This document shows positions 52,244 through 61,603 of a stretch of DNA of 64,000 nt, piece by piece. The notes beneath the pieces are model-generated. The model did no database searches. It was not told the origin of the DNA and saw only the letters and a program-made list of their open reading frames with translations. Made by a program: the position numbers and the translations under genes. The DNA is taken from assembly GCA_021740845.1 (NCBI GenBank), contig JAIOYZ010000015.1, forward strand, positions 1-64,000, in the 5' to 3' direction. Source of the DNA: Bacteroidia bacterium (GTDB lineage Bacteria; Bacteroidota; Bacteroidia; UKL13-3). Numbering within the stretch: the stretch's first letter is position 1; each line of letters opens with the position of its first letter.

Positions 52244-53268
52244 GTAACCGAGATTGGGAAGCCTATTCTCGAGGCGAATTGGGTTCAGCCCAAATTGCTG
52301 TATTGCAGGCGCACTGTGCTTCTTGTGAGATTTGTGCTGATATTAAAGAAGGAATTGATGCCATGAGAAATCCTTCTTTATTGAGCCAGAAAGTAGATAG
52401 TATAAATAAAGAAATAGAGGAGAAACTAAATCCAAAGAAGGATAAAATTATTCCTATTTATTATTGGTTAGCCGCTGCTGCCGTGTTTTTTGCTGTTAGT
52501 TTATTCGTTTTGAACCTAGATAAAAAAGTGGATTCGGTTCAGCAAGATTTGGTAAGCAAAACAATAGAAAAGTTGGATACCTCAAATAATGTAAATGAAG
52601 TAGAAGTGCCTAAAAAGGAATTGGCAATTCAAACTCAAGCCAAGCCTAAAAAGCCCGTAGTTAAGGTTTTTCGGCCTGAACCAATATTAGTTGCAGCAAC
52701 TAATTCGAGAACGGAAAGTGATGAACTTGCACCAGAAGCAAAAAATGAAACTCGATTGGCAGCACAACAAGAAACAGTTTTGGCCTTGAAAACTAAAGAA
52801 ACGGTTTTAGAAGAGGACCTTCCAATAAGTAAAATTGAAACCCGAGATATTAAAGTGGAGGAAGATATAAGTAAGAAAATTTTAGTTGCTAAACCTGCTA
52901 GTGTCGAAAAAAAAGCGGTTAAATACAAATCCATTTACCCTTCAAATTTTGCTAATAACCAAAATGTGCAATTGGATAATTTTTCCAATTTCAATTCCGT
53001 ACAAAATTTTGCGATAGATACTTTACCAATTGCCATTGCTAGGGAAATGTATAGTCAAACAATATACGATTCGGCATTACAATTAATACAACCAATTCTT
53101 CAAAACCCAGTTTCCAATTGGTACGAGGAGGCTTTATGGTTAAAAAGTCAAATTTTACTAGCGCAAAAGGATTTGGTTCAAACCGAAATTGTTTTGACCC
53201 AAATAATTGCCCTAAAAGGAAAATACCAAATTTTAGCAGAAACACAATTAAAGGCTTTAAAGAAATAG
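52222..53268 (+). CDS. Probable membrane-bound anti-sigma factor
   Basis: The 348-residue protein has an N-terminal zinc-binding anti-sigma motif in LQAHCASCEIC (H-x3-C-x2-C, about residues 27-37), one membrane segment IYYWLAAAAVFFAVSLFVL (about 75-94), a Lys/Glu-rich linker, and a C-terminal part resembling tetratricopeptide-like helices (about 270-345). It would hold the ECF factor at the inner membrane and sense a periplasmic signal. The ATG at 52222 is preferred over a TTG at 52213. The overlap with the sigma gene supports translational coupling. Confidence 0.8.
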   Translation: MDTTKCISNRDWEAYSRGELGSAQIAVLQAHCASCEICADIKEGIDAMRNPSLLSQKVDSINKEIEEKLNPKKDKIIPIYYWLAAAAVFFAVSLFVLNLDKKVDSVQQDLVSKTIEKLDTSNNVNEVEVPKKELAIQTQAKPKKPVVKVFRPEPILVAATNSRTESDELAPEAKNETRLAAQQETVLALKTKETVLEEDLPISKIETRDIKVEEDISKKILVAKPASVEKKAVKYKSIYPSNFANNQNVQLDNFSNFNSVQNFAIDTLPIAIAREMYSQTIYDSALQLIQPILQNPVSNWYEEALWLKSQILLAQKDLVQTEIVLTQIIALKGKYQILAETQLKALKK

Positions 53269-53355
53269 GGGAGGGTTGGGAAATGTTCTCCTAGATTATT
53301 TTATTGGAAAGATTTCTATTATTTGGATTTTAGTTACCTAATTGGCTAACTTTGT

Positions 53356-54039
53356 TTGGTGGAGGAAAAATTTATTAGGAACATTTTTTATTACAAGGAC
53401 TTTTACCTTGACTTTTTTAAATCTCTTAAACCAGAGGTAAGGAAAAAGTTTAACTGGACTTTGCAGCTTATTGCAACTCTTGACCGGGTTCCTGAAAAAT
53501 ATTTTAAACACATAACAAATTCGACTGGACTTTTTGAAATAAGAGTGGAAGTAGGTTCTGATATTTACAGGGTATTTTGTTTTTTCGATAAGGGGCATTT
53601 AGTAATATTGGCAAATGGATTTCAAAAGAAATCTCAAAAGACTCCTGCTAGCGAAATTGAATTGGCTGAAAAAATTAAAAAACAGTATTTTGAAGAATTG
53701 GAAGATAAAAAAAAAATAATAGTAACGATAAATATGAGCAAGAATAATAAAAATCTAATGTCTTTTGCCGAACATTTGGATAACCAATATGGGGAAAAAG
53801 GAACTGAAAAAAGGGAGAAATATGAGGAGGGTTTTGAGGCATTTAAACTTGGTGTAATGCTTCAAGAATTGCGCAAGGAGCAAGGAATGACTCAAGAACA
53901 ACTCGCTCAAAAATGTGGCACTACCAAAACCTATATTTCTCGCATAGAAAATAATGCTAGTGATATTCGCCTTTCCACTTTAATGAGGATAATCCGCGAA
54001 GGCCTTGGTGGACACTTAAAATTGCATGTTGATATTTAA
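53356..54039 (+). CDS. Fused HigB-like toxin and HigA-like antitoxin
   Basis: Residues 1-115 match the phage-Gp49/HigB toxin family (EIRVEVGSDIYRVFCFFDKGHLVILANGFQKKSQKTP). Residues 127-227 match HigA with an XRE helix-turn-helix (LRKEQGMTQEQLAQKCGTTKTYISRIENNASDIRL). In relatives these are two genes. Here an A10 tract (53707-53716) at the junction keeps one frame: with nine A the toxin would end at once in TAA TAG. An internal ATG at 53734 could start free antitoxin (101 residues). The start is TTG at 53356 or GTG at 53359. Confidence 0.85.
   Translation: MVEEKFIRNIFYYKDFYLDFFKSLKPEVRKKFNWTLQLIATLDRVPEKYFKHITNSTGLFEIRVEVGSDIYRVFCFFDKGHLVILANGFQKKSQKTPASEIELAEKIKKQYFEELEDKKKIIVTINMSKNNKNLMSFAEHLDNQYGEKGTEKREKYEEGFEAFKLGVMLQELRKEQGMTQEQLAQKCGTTKTYISRIENNASDIRLSTLMRIIREGLGGHLKLHVDI
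53707..53716 (+). other. A10 homopolymer at the toxin-antitoxin junction
   Basis: Ten consecutive A lie between the HigB-like and HigA-like parts. Loss of one A, in DNA or by polymerase slippage, gives AAA AAA AAA TAA TAG, a double stop directly after the toxin domain. Confidence 0.8.
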
Positions 54040-54057
54040 ATAGTTTAGGCTTAAATC

Positions 54058-54555
54058 CTATTCCATTTCTATAAGTAGCATGTTTTTTTCTACTACTTGT
54101 TTCGGTTCAACCAAAACTTTTTTCACTTTTGCTTCGCCATCGGCTTTGATTACGTTTTCCATTTTCATGGCTTCCAAAACCAAAAGTCCATCGCCTTTTT
54201 TTACAGTATCGCCTTCTTGAACCAAAACACGAAGCACCAATCCAGGCATTGGAGCTTTTAGATTATTGTTTTTGCTACCCATTAATTTATCCATTCCCAA
54301 TTGGTGCAAAAGGGCGTCGTACTTGTCTTTTATAGCAATTTCTTGCTTAACACCGTTAACGCCAATTACCATTCCTTTGCCATTTTCTGTTTTGCTCAGC
54401 AGCTCAATATTGTAGCTTTTATGGTTAATTAAAACATGGTATTTGTTGGGCGCTAATTTTACCGCATCGGCATTTACCGCCTGCCCATCCAATACTGCAA
54501 CCCCAGAAAGTAGGTCGTAAATAAATTCTTGTTCGTTTACCTGAATATTTAACAT
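54058..54555 (-). CDS. Biotinyl carrier protein of an acyl-CoA carboxylase
   Basis: The 165-residue protein ends in a biotinyl/lipoyl domain with MPGLVLRVLVQEGDTVKKGDGLLVLEAMKMEN, where the Lys of EAMKMEN is the biotinylation site. It resembles the separate carrier subunit of propionyl/methylcrotonyl-type carboxylases in Bacteroidota. The ATG at 54555 (MLNIQVNEQEF) is used; the 15 residues upstream are not conserved in character. It is divergent from the M1 peptidase gene with only 33 bp between starts, so the promoters must overlap. Confidence 0.88.
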   Translation of the reverse strand: MLNIQVNEQEFIYDLLSGVAVLDGQAVNADAVKLAPNKYHVLINHKSYNIELLSKTENGKGMVIGVNGVKQEIAIKDKYDALLHQLGMDKLMGSKNNNLKAPMPGLVLRVLVQEGDTVKKGDGLLVLEAMKMENVIKADGEAKVKKVLVEPKQVVEKNMLLIEME

Positions 54556-54588
54556 GAAAATTTCTTTTATTGCAACCCAATTCACGTT

Positions 54589-57150
54589 ATGAGAAAACAC
54601 ATTCTTCTGCTATCCATCACATTCATTGGGATGATGGGGTGCAAAATAAGTAAAAATAGTCAGGCCAACTCCATAGAAAAAATAATTTTAGAAGATGTGG
54701 TAGTTTCTCCTCAAACTGAGAAGGAAAAGCCAAGCTACCACCCCATGGAAACTAGGATTGTAGATTTGCTACACACACAATTATTTCTATCATTTGATTA
54801 CCAAAAGCAATGGGCTTATGGAACTGCTGTTTTAACCCTAAAACCCTATTGCCAAACACTAGCCAGTTTTAAATTAGATGCACAAGGTTTCGGTTTGAAC
54901 CAAGTTGCGAGGATTAAAGGGAAAGATACTTTAAACCTAAGCTATTCCTACGATTCGGTTCAGCTTGAAATAAAATTAGATAAAGATTTATTGCTAAGTG
55001 ATACCTTAAAATTATTGGTTCAATACATTGCTAAACCCAACGAAATTAAAACCAAAGGTGGCAAAGCGATTACCGATTCTAGAGGTTTGTATTTTATTAA
55101 TCCATTGGGGACTGATCCCAATAAGCCTCGCCAGATTTGGAGTCAGGGCGAAACGCAATACAATTCTTGCTGGTTCCCAACTGTTGATGCACCCAATGAA
55201 AAGCATACACAAGACATTTACTTAACCATTGATTCTACCGATGTATCCTTGAGCAATGGTTTATTGATGGGTTCAAAAAAAGAAAAGAATGGCCAACACA
55301 CAGACCATTGGCAACAATTGAAACCGCATGCGCCGTATTTAACCATGATTGCCATTGGGGATTTTAGAATTACCAAAGAGCAATGGAGAGGTAAAGAAGT
55401 AAGCTATTATTTAGAACCACAATTTGCGCCTTATGCCAAAACCATTTTTGGTAAAACACCTCAGATGTTAGAAACCTATTCGCGCATAACTGGTGTTGAT
55501 TATCCTTGGGATAAATTCTCTCAGGTTGTGTGTAGAGATTTTGTGAGTGGCGCTATGGAAAACACTACAGCCGTGGTACATTACGAGATGGTGCAACATA
55601 CAGACCGCGAGCATTTAGATAATCCAATGGAAGATATTATTGCCCACGAATTGTTTCACCATTGGTTTGGAGATTTGGTTACAAGCAGAAGTTGGAGCAA
55701 TATTCCTTTAAACGAAAGTTTTGCTACTTATGGCGAGTATTTATACAATGAAGCCACCTACGGAAAACTTTTTGCTGATGCAGTTTTTGCTAAAAATTGG
55801 GATGCCTATTTGATGAGTAAGAAGAAGCATGATGTTAGTCCGCACCGCTTGGTTTACGAAAATCCGGATGAAGTTTTTGATGTGGTGAGCTACCAAAAAG
55901 GTTCTTGGATTTTACATTGTTTAAGAGCAGAAATTGGCGACGATGCATTCTTTAAAGGGATTAAAAACTATTTGGTAAACAATGCATACAGCACCACAGA
56001 TTTTGCAGATTTACGTCATGCTATGGAGCTCGCATCAGGCAAGGATTTAAACTTGTTTTTCAACCAATGGTTTGAAGGAACTGGCCACCCAATAGTGAGT
56101 GTTAATTCGTATTTGGAGTCGACAACCAGGCAATGGAAAGTGGAAATAAAACAATTGCAAGGTGCCAATTATGGTATGTTTTATCTTAAAACACAATTGA
56201 GTTCTGTTTGGAAATTAAACGACGAATTAAGTTTGGTTCAAACCAAGCCTATAGATTTAGGAAGTGCTTATGAAATGTTTACGCTTGAGCCACCTGTAGG
56301 AATGGAAGGTGCCGAATTGGTATCTTATTGGCTTGATCCAAATGGAAATTTGCCTGCCATTTTACTTGAAAAAAAATCACCAGAAGCGTGGTTGTTGCAA
56401 TTGAAAATGGCTAGTTCATACCAAGGTAAATTAAGGGCCATGCGTAGGATAATTGATTTGCCAGAAGCGCCTGTAAATATTACCAAAGAGGCAATTCAGT
56501 ATTTCTTAAATAACTCCGAAACTGCCTATCAAATTCTTGGGTTGAAAATATTAGAAAAGGCAGAAGCTCTTTACGATAATTTTGAGCCAGATGTTAAGAA
56601 AATTTGCATCGAAGGTGGCACACCTAAATTGCGCGAAGAAGCATTTTATGTATTAAGCATAAAGGCTAAATATGAAATTAGTAAGCCACTTTTCTTAAAA
56701 GGACTTGAAGATAGTTCGTACGAAGTAATGGCAACTTGTTTGGAGGTATTAAACTCGTATGAGCCTTCGTTGGCATTGGCAAAATGTGCAGAGTTGGAAG
56801 TGCATAAAACTGGGTCGGTTCAAAAAGTAATTGCTTCTATTTATGCAAGCGAGGCGCAAGAAAACAAGAATGCGTATTACCTATCTATTTTGGGTAAATA
56901 TGGTTATACAAGAAGTTCTATTTTAAGAATTTATGGTCAGTATTTACAACGCCAAAACGCACAAGTATTGGCAGAAGGAATTACTATTTTGTCTAATTAT
57001 TATGCCTTGAATAGTGATAGAGATAAAGCAAGACTGATGCAAAATGTACTTATTAACTTAGAAGAAAAATCTGCAGAAAAAACATTTTTTCAATCGAAGC
57101 AATTTCAGGATTTTAGGACTAAAGTTGATTTAGATTTCTTGGATTATTAA
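54589..57150 (+). CDS. M1-family aminopeptidase, lipoprotein
   Basis: The 853-residue zinc peptidase has a lipoprotein signal with lipobox MMGC (Cys18), the substrate-binding GAMENTTAVV, and HELFHHWFGDLV (HExxH, about residues 353-357) followed by the third zinc ligand in NESFATY (about 376). The C-terminal part (about 600-853) is helical and HEAT-like. It probably trims peptides in the periplasm or at the outer membrane. Its stop codon overlaps by four bases with that of the convergent DUF1223 gene. Confidence 0.92.
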   Translation: MRKHILLLSITFIGMMGCKISKNSQANSIEKIILEDVVVSPQTEKEKPSYHPMETRIVDLLHTQLFLSFDYQKQWAYGTAVLTLKPYCQTLASFKLDAQGFGLNQVARIKGKDTLNLSYSYDSVQLEIKLDKDLLLSDTLKLLVQYIAKPNEIKTKGGKAITDSRGLYFINPLGTDPNKPRQIWSQGETQYNSCWFPTVDAPNEKHTQDIYLTIDSTDVSLSNGLLMGSKKEKNGQHTDHWQQLKPHAPYLTMIAIGDFRITKEQWRGKEVSYYLEPQFAPYAKTIFGKTPQMLETYSRITGVDYPWDKFSQVVCRDFVSGAMENTTAVVHYEMVQHTDREHLDNPMEDIIAHELFHHWFGDLVTSRSWSNIPLNESFATYGEYLYNEATYGKLFADAVFAKNWDAYLMSKKKHDVSPHRLVYENPDEVFDVVSYQKGSWILHCLRAEIGDDAFFKGIKNYLVNNAYSTTDFADLRHAMELASGKDLNLFFNQWFEGTGHPIVSVNSYLESTTRQWKVEIKQLQGANYGMFYLKTQLSSVWKLNDELSLVQTKPIDLGSAYEMFTLEPPVGMEGAELVSYWLDPNGNLPAILLEKKSPEAWLLQLKMASSYQGKLRAMRRIIDLPEAPVNITKEAIQYFLNNSETAYQILGLKILEKAEALYDNFEPDVKKICIEGGTPKLREEAFYVLSIKAKYEISKPLFLKGLEDSSYEVMATCLEVLNSYEPSLALAKCAELEVHKTGSVQKVIASIYASEAQENKNAYYLSILGKYGYTRSSILRIYGQYLQRQNAQVLAEGITILSNYYALNSDRDKARLMQNVLINLEEKSAEKTFFQSKQFQDFRTKVDLDFLDY

Positions 57151-57914
57151 GGAGCAAAAGTTAATTGGTCGACTGCTCTGATGCGCCAAGTATTTTTATC
57201 TTGAACAAATACCACTAACCTGTAATTTTCTAAATTTAGTTCGTGGTTCATGTAAATTTTAAACATGCCCTCCTTGTTATTAATTGGGTGGGTGGTAAAG
57301 TCTCTTACAACATTGTGGTGGTGCAGAATTAACCCAGAATTTTCGCCACCTTTTACTTGGCTGTTTATTTCTTTTTGAACCAAAGCCACGCGAATTTCAC
57401 AAGAATCGTAATCGCCCCAATATTGGTAAGCTACCATTAAGCTATCTTCATTTTCTACGGCAGTAACACCACTTCTTAGAAAGTTGGGAGAACCTTGGGA
57501 AAGTGTATTTGAAATAATGGTTCCAATTCCTCTTTTGTCTGCGCCTGCATAATCTTTATCGCTGCCATTTACAAAAACCATGGGCGTGTACAAAGCGTTT
57601 AATTTCTTTTTGTACATGTATTCTTGCTGACGAAGACTATAGGCAGAATCGGAAAATGGGTCTACCCAACCAGAGCGATTCCAAATTACTACATGGTAAT
57701 CTATTACATAAACAGGCATTTTATTGCTATCGCTTATGTTTACCACTTCTTTTAAAAATTCATCGGCAAATGGGCAACTGCTGCAACCTTCGGAGGAGAA
57801 TAATTCAACCAAAACACTAGGTTGAAAAAGTTTAGGTTCTGGATTACTTAGTTGAGCAGAAGAAGAAAAATAGCCTAAGGCCAAACAGAAAAAGAATATT
57901 GTTTTTTTTATCAT
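57147..57914 (-). CDS. DUF1223 secreted thioredoxin-like protein
   Basis: The 255-residue exported protein has a signal peptide (cleavage after YFSSSAQ, residue 21) and the DUF1223 opening VLVELFSSEGCSSCPFADEFL with a CxxC pair, then DYHVVIWNRSGWVDPFSDSAYSLRQQEYM and TPMVFVNGSDKDYAGAD. The fold is related to thioredoxin; function unknown. It starts within an ATGA overlap with the M28 peptidase stop, so the two form an operon. Confidence 0.87.
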   Translation of the reverse strand: MIKKTIFFFCLALGYFSSSAQLSNPEPKLFQPSVLVELFSSEGCSSCPFADEFLKEVVNISDSNKMPVYVIDYHVVIWNRSGWVDPFSDSAYSLRQQEYMYKKKLNALYTPMVFVNGSDKDYAGADKRGIGTIISNTLSQGSPNFLRSGVTAVENEDSLMVAYQYWGDYDSCEIRVALVQKEINSQVKGGENSGLILHHHNVVRDFTTHPINNKEGMFKIYMNHELNLENYRLVVFVQDKNTWRIRAVDQLTFAP

Positions 57915-59674
57915 TTGAAAAGTAACTTTTGAGTATCTACAATTTGGTTATTAACTATTAGAGTGCAATGGTAAATTCCCTTTGCCTGAAAACCATGAAT
58001 AAAAAGCACTTCGTTTATTTCTTTGTCCAAAACCAATTCAGTTTCATGTACTTTATTTCCTTGCATATCGGTAATGAGCAATTGAGCAACTTGTTTCTTT
58101 TGAGACAAGCTGGTCCAAATGCTTAAGCTTAGGGTTTCATCAATAGGATTGGGATTTACTGGTAAAAGTTGCACCGTTTTTTCTTTATAAGAATTATTGT
58201 TAAGTCCTGTTGCAGGAACGCCCAAAACCTTCACATATTTTTCTATGGCAAACAAACTTTCTACGCCTTCCTCATTTTGCCTAGCTACCGAAACAAAATA
58301 GAAACTATCCTTTTTTACATGATAGGTTTTTAAATCAGTTGCACCAATCAAAGTGAAAATGGTATCAAAATCATTGCTTCTGCTTCTAAAACCAATTCGG
58401 TAATTATTGGGCGAAATTGGGTTTTTAATAATCACACTTAAACCATTTCCATCGTTAACCAAATCAAATTCAGGTATGGCTGGTCCCATGGCAGCCGTGG
58501 CCGCAGAGATTCCATTGAGGTAGCAATTGCGCAAAAGATAATTGGTGTTTACGTACAAGCTATCGTATTTTCCATCTTGGTTAAAGTCCTTACCCAAAAC
58601 ATCTCTTGTGGTGTGTTGCCTATCGGTATAGCCTGCGCCATTACTCGCATCTCCGTGTTCGTTGGCGCTGGTAAAACGTATGGCAGTATAGCCTTGTTGC
58701 CTAAAAGGAATATGATCGCCACCTCTACCAACACGGTCTTCTGCATTCATAATATTTACCTTTGTTTTAATGCTCATCATTGGAAGCATTTCTTCTTCAA
58801 ACTCCAGTTTACAAAAGCGTGCAAATCCTTTGTGTGCAGAGTAATTGGCTCCTGCGCTAAAGATTCTTACATTCATACTATCTACTTCATTTTCTCCCGG
58901 ACAACCAGGATCAGAAGCTGTTTTGCCACAAATAACACCGCCAATCACATCGTTGTTTAAAACGGCTCTTAGGTTCAAACCATTATTTTTACAATAAACC
59001 GCAAAGGCATTGGCACCATCTAAACCTTGTTCTTCGCCAATAGTGAGCATAAAAACTAAGGTTCTTGGGTACAAGTTTTTACTCATTACCCTCGCTAATT
59101 CTAAAACTAGAGCCACTCCGCTTCCATTGTCTTCCATGCCTTGCGCTAGGCAAAGGGTATCACAAACAGATTCGCAACGACTGTCTAAATGAGCTTCAAT
59201 TAAAATAAAATCCTTTAGGCTAGAATCTGTTCCAGGCAAAATTGCCATTACATTTCTATGTTGGTTTTTATTGCAAATAGTTTGGTCGAATTGAAAATAA
59301 CCCACCAATAATTTGTTATCGTTAGCAGTATTAAAACCTTCAAATTTGCTGTTTCCCCAGCGGCGTGCGGCTCCAATTCCGTTTGAGAAAGAAACAGTAT
59401 CAGAGGCCGTATTTCTGTTTTCAAAATTTTCCAATTCGTGCAAATAGCTTCCCAAAGAATCCGCATTGAGTTGGGTAAAAAGATTGCTTACTACAGCGTT
59501 TTTAGTGCTTGCCGAGCTTGCAGGGTAAAAGTCCTTTGGGTTAAAGTTTCCCTTTAAAACCTGTTCGGCTTTTGGGTGCGTTAATACAAAGTTGCTTTGC
59601 GCAATAATTTCTGTTTGAACCAAAAATAGGATCAAGAAAAGATGGAAATAGATAACTCGTAATTTTATTTTCAT
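57911..59674 (-). CDS. M28-family zinc peptidase with T9SS type-A tail
   Basis: The 587-residue protein has a signal peptide (to about residue 25). The M28 catalytic domain has EAHLDSRC, MEDNGSGVALVLELAR, TIGEEQGLDGANAF and DHIPFRQQGYTAIRF, which supply the His, Asp, Glu-Glu and His positions of the two-zinc site. The last 80 or so residues (LLPVNPNPIDETLSLSIW ... LLITDMQGNKV ... GIYHCTLIVNNQIVDTQKLLFK) are a type-A T9SS sorting domain. It should be secreted across the outer membrane. The ATG at 59674 is used; the longer frame adds MNPKR. Confidence 0.88.
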   Translation of the reverse strand: MKIKLRVIYFHLFLILFLVQTEIIAQSNFVLTHPKAEQVLKGNFNPKDFYPASSASTKNAVVSNLFTQLNADSLGSYLHELENFENRNTASDTVSFSNGIGAARRWGNSKFEGFNTANDNKLLVGYFQFDQTICNKNQHRNVMAILPGTDSSLKDFILIEAHLDSRCESVCDTLCLAQGMEDNGSGVALVLELARVMSKNLYPRTLVFMLTIGEEQGLDGANAFAVYCKNNGLNLRAVLNNDVIGGVICGKTASDPGCPGENEVDSMNVRIFSAGANYSAHKGFARFCKLEFEEEMLPMMSIKTKVNIMNAEDRVGRGGDHIPFRQQGYTAIRFTSANEHGDASNGAGYTDRQHTTRDVLGKDFNQDGKYDSLYVNTNYLLRNCYLNGISAATAAMGPAIPEFDLVNDGNGLSVIIKNPISPNNYRIGFRSRSNDFDTIFTLIGATDLKTYHVKKDSFYFVSVARQNEEGVESLFAIEKYVKVLGVPATGLNNNSYKEKTVQLLPVNPNPIDETLSLSIWTSLSQKKQVAQLLITDMQGNKVHETELVLDKEINEVLFIHGFQAKGIYHCTLIVNNQIVDTQKLLFK

Positions 59675-59732
59675 ACGTTTTGGGTTCAACTCAAAAATAA
59701 AGAAATGGGTTCAAACCAACACCATAAGCAAC

Positions 59733-60644
59733 TTAGTTTTTACTTACTTGTATTAAATCGTAAACGGCCTCTTCGGCAGTTTTAAATTGAAACTGAAAAC
59801 CTGCATCCTCAATTTTTTGCGACGAAATTTGTTGGTTGGCAACTAGCATGGGAGCAATTTCTCCAAACAGAATGCGCAAAACAAATTCTGGAATACCGGG
59901 TAAGAAAAATGGTCGGTGAAGATTTTTGCAGATTAATTGAGTGAGCTTTTTATTGCTTTCGGTTTTAGGCCCAACTCCATTAAAAATGCCCGAAAGGTTT
60001 TTGTTTTCGGCCAAATAAATAAAAATTTTACTGAGGTCGTTGATGTGAATCCAAGGAGTTTGCATGTTTCCATTTCCAAGTGGAGCAGCCAAACCCAAAT
60101 TAACAATTGGTGCTAGTTCTTTAATAAATCCGCCTTGGGTGCTCAAAATAATTCCTATTCTCACAATGCCAACTCTAATTCCCAAGTCTTGTATTTTAAG
60201 ACTTTCGGCCTCCCATTTTATGCATACATCGGCCAAAAAGGTATTCCCGGGTTTTGTGCTTTCTAAAGTATTTGCGGGAGGATTGTTACCATAAAAGCCC
60301 ACTGCAGAAGCGGCAATAAAGGTTTTTATGCCATGTGAATTTTCTTTTAAAGATTTATAAAGTAGCTGGGTAGATTGGATTCTACTTTCTAAAATTTCTT
60401 GTTTATGCGCACTTGTCCAGCGTTTTTCTGCAACACCAGCACCTGCCAAATGAAAGATAATTTCATTTTCTTTTAATGCAGTTAAATCCAAATCCCCTTT
60501 TTCTGGGTCCCAGAAATAAGATTTCTGTTTATTTTTTTTAGGATTTCTGCTCAGCCAACTAACCTCGTAGCCAAGTAATTCAAGATTTTTTGTTAGGTTT
60601 GAACCTAATAAACCAGAGCCTCCAGTAATGAGTATTTTTGTCAT
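59733..60644 (-). CDS. TIGR01777-family SDR epimerase
   Basis: The 303-residue protein has ITGGSGLLGSNLTKNL (residues 5-20), FHLAGAGVAEKRWTSAHKQEILESRIQST, ASAVGFYGNNPP, a conserved MQTPWIHINDL and the C-terminal DUF1731-like PFFLPGIPEFVLRILFGEIAPMLVANQQISSQKIEDAGFQF. This is the YfcH/TIGR01777 family, whose substrate is unknown. It is divergent from the B12-binding MerR regulator with 33 bp between starts, an arrangement that may place it under that regulator. Confidence 0.88.
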   Translation of the reverse strand: MTKILITGGSGLLGSNLTKNLELLGYEVSWLSRNPKKNKQKSYFWDPEKGDLDLTALKENEIIFHLAGAGVAEKRWTSAHKQEILESRIQSTQLLYKSLKENSHGIKTFIAASAVGFYGNNPPANTLESTKPGNTFLADVCIKWEAESLKIQDLGIRVGIVRIGIILSTQGGFIKELAPIVNLGLAAPLGNGNMQTPWIHINDLSKIFIYLAENKNLSGIFNGVGPKTESNKKLTQLICKNLHRPFFLPGIPEFVLRILFGEIAPMLVANQQISSQKIEDAGFQFQFKTAEEAVYDLIQVSKN

Positions 60645-60677
60645 AATGATTTCTAATAAAACAATCTAAGCACCTCA

Positions 60678-61595
60678 ATGTTTAAGAAAGATAATCCATA
60701 TTTAAAAAATACTTTGGGAACCTTTTCAATTAAAGACATTGAGGCCGTTACAGGCATCAAAAGCCATACGCTCAGAATATGGGAGCAGCGCTATGGCATT
60801 ATTGTACCTAAGCGCAGCGAAACCAATATTCGTTATTACGACGATTCTGATTTGAAAACCTTATTAAATATAAGCGTTTTAAACGACAATGGCTATAAAA
60901 TTTCTGAAATAGCCAAAATGCCAAAAGATACAATTTGCGAAAAAGTTGTTCAAATTGGTCAGTCTTGTTGCGAGTTTAAATTTCATATCCGCTCTTTTGT
61001 TTCAGCAATGATGAGTTTTGATGAAACAGGTTTTCATAAATTACTCAATACCTTTATCCTTCAATTTGGTTTGGAGGAAGCCTTTCTAAAAATTGTATTT
61101 CCTTTTCTTACAGAAGTGGGATTGCTTTGGCAAGTTGGTACCATATTGCCTTCACATGAACATTTTGCTTCTAATATTATTAAGCAAAAGCTTTATGTTG
61201 CCATTGATGGTCAGGTTGGGAAAGTAAATCCTAACAAGAAGAAATTTTTACTCTTCCTCCCAGAAAGTGAGAAACATTCCTTGGGTTTGTTATTTGCTAA
61301 TTACCTCATTCGCAATCGGGGCCATGAACTATTATACTTGGGGCAAGAAGTTCCACTAGTAGATTTACATGAGGCCTTTGGAAATGATTGTCCAGATTAT
61401 ATCTTAACCATGATGACCGCCGCACAACCGGATATTGACAAACAAGAATACGTGAATTACCTAAGTGCGAATTGGCCAAATTCTAAAATTATTTTAACGG
61501 GTCCGCAGTTTGTAAATGCAGAATTGAGTTTAAATGAAAACACACAAGCCATTAAATCTCTGGCTGCATTTATTGAGTTTTTAAATGCTATATAA
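60678..61595 (+). CDS. CarH/LitR-like MerR regulator with B12-binding photoreceptor domain
   Basis: The 305-residue protein has an N-terminal MerR helix-turn-helix (FSIKDIEAVTGIKSHTLRIWEQRYGIIVPKR, about 17-47), a four-helix domain with the diagnostic W-x9-EH motif (Trp151, Glu161, His162) and a B12-binding domain (PESEKHSLGLLFANYLIRNRGHELLYLGQEVP) in which the His of EKHSLG is the expected cobalt ligand. CarH-type proteins repress carotenoid or photoprotection genes in the dark and are inactivated by light acting on adenosylcobalamin. The divergent SDR gene is a likely target. Confidence 0.87.
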   Translation: MFKKDNPYLKNTLGTFSIKDIEAVTGIKSHTLRIWEQRYGIIVPKRSETNIRYYDDSDLKTLLNISVLNDNGYKISEIAKMPKDTICEKVVQIGQSCCEFKFHIRSFVSAMMSFDETGFHKLLNTFILQFGLEEAFLKIVFPFLTEVGLLWQVGTILPSHEHFASNIIKQKLYVAIDGQVGKVNPNKKKFLLFLPESEKHSLGLLFANYLIRNRGHELLYLGQEVPLVDLHEAFGNDCPDYILTMMTAAQPDIDKQEYVNYLSANWPNSKIILTGPQFVNAELSLNENTQAIKSLAAFIEFLNAI

Positions 61596-61603
61596 ATAAG
61601 TCT

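Noticed and set aside
53322-53354. A Bacteroidota promoter (TTTG, then TAACTTTG 21 bases later) for the toxin-antitoxin gene
   Set aside because: Transcription would begin at or after the start codon region, so it is not a convincing promoter for this start.
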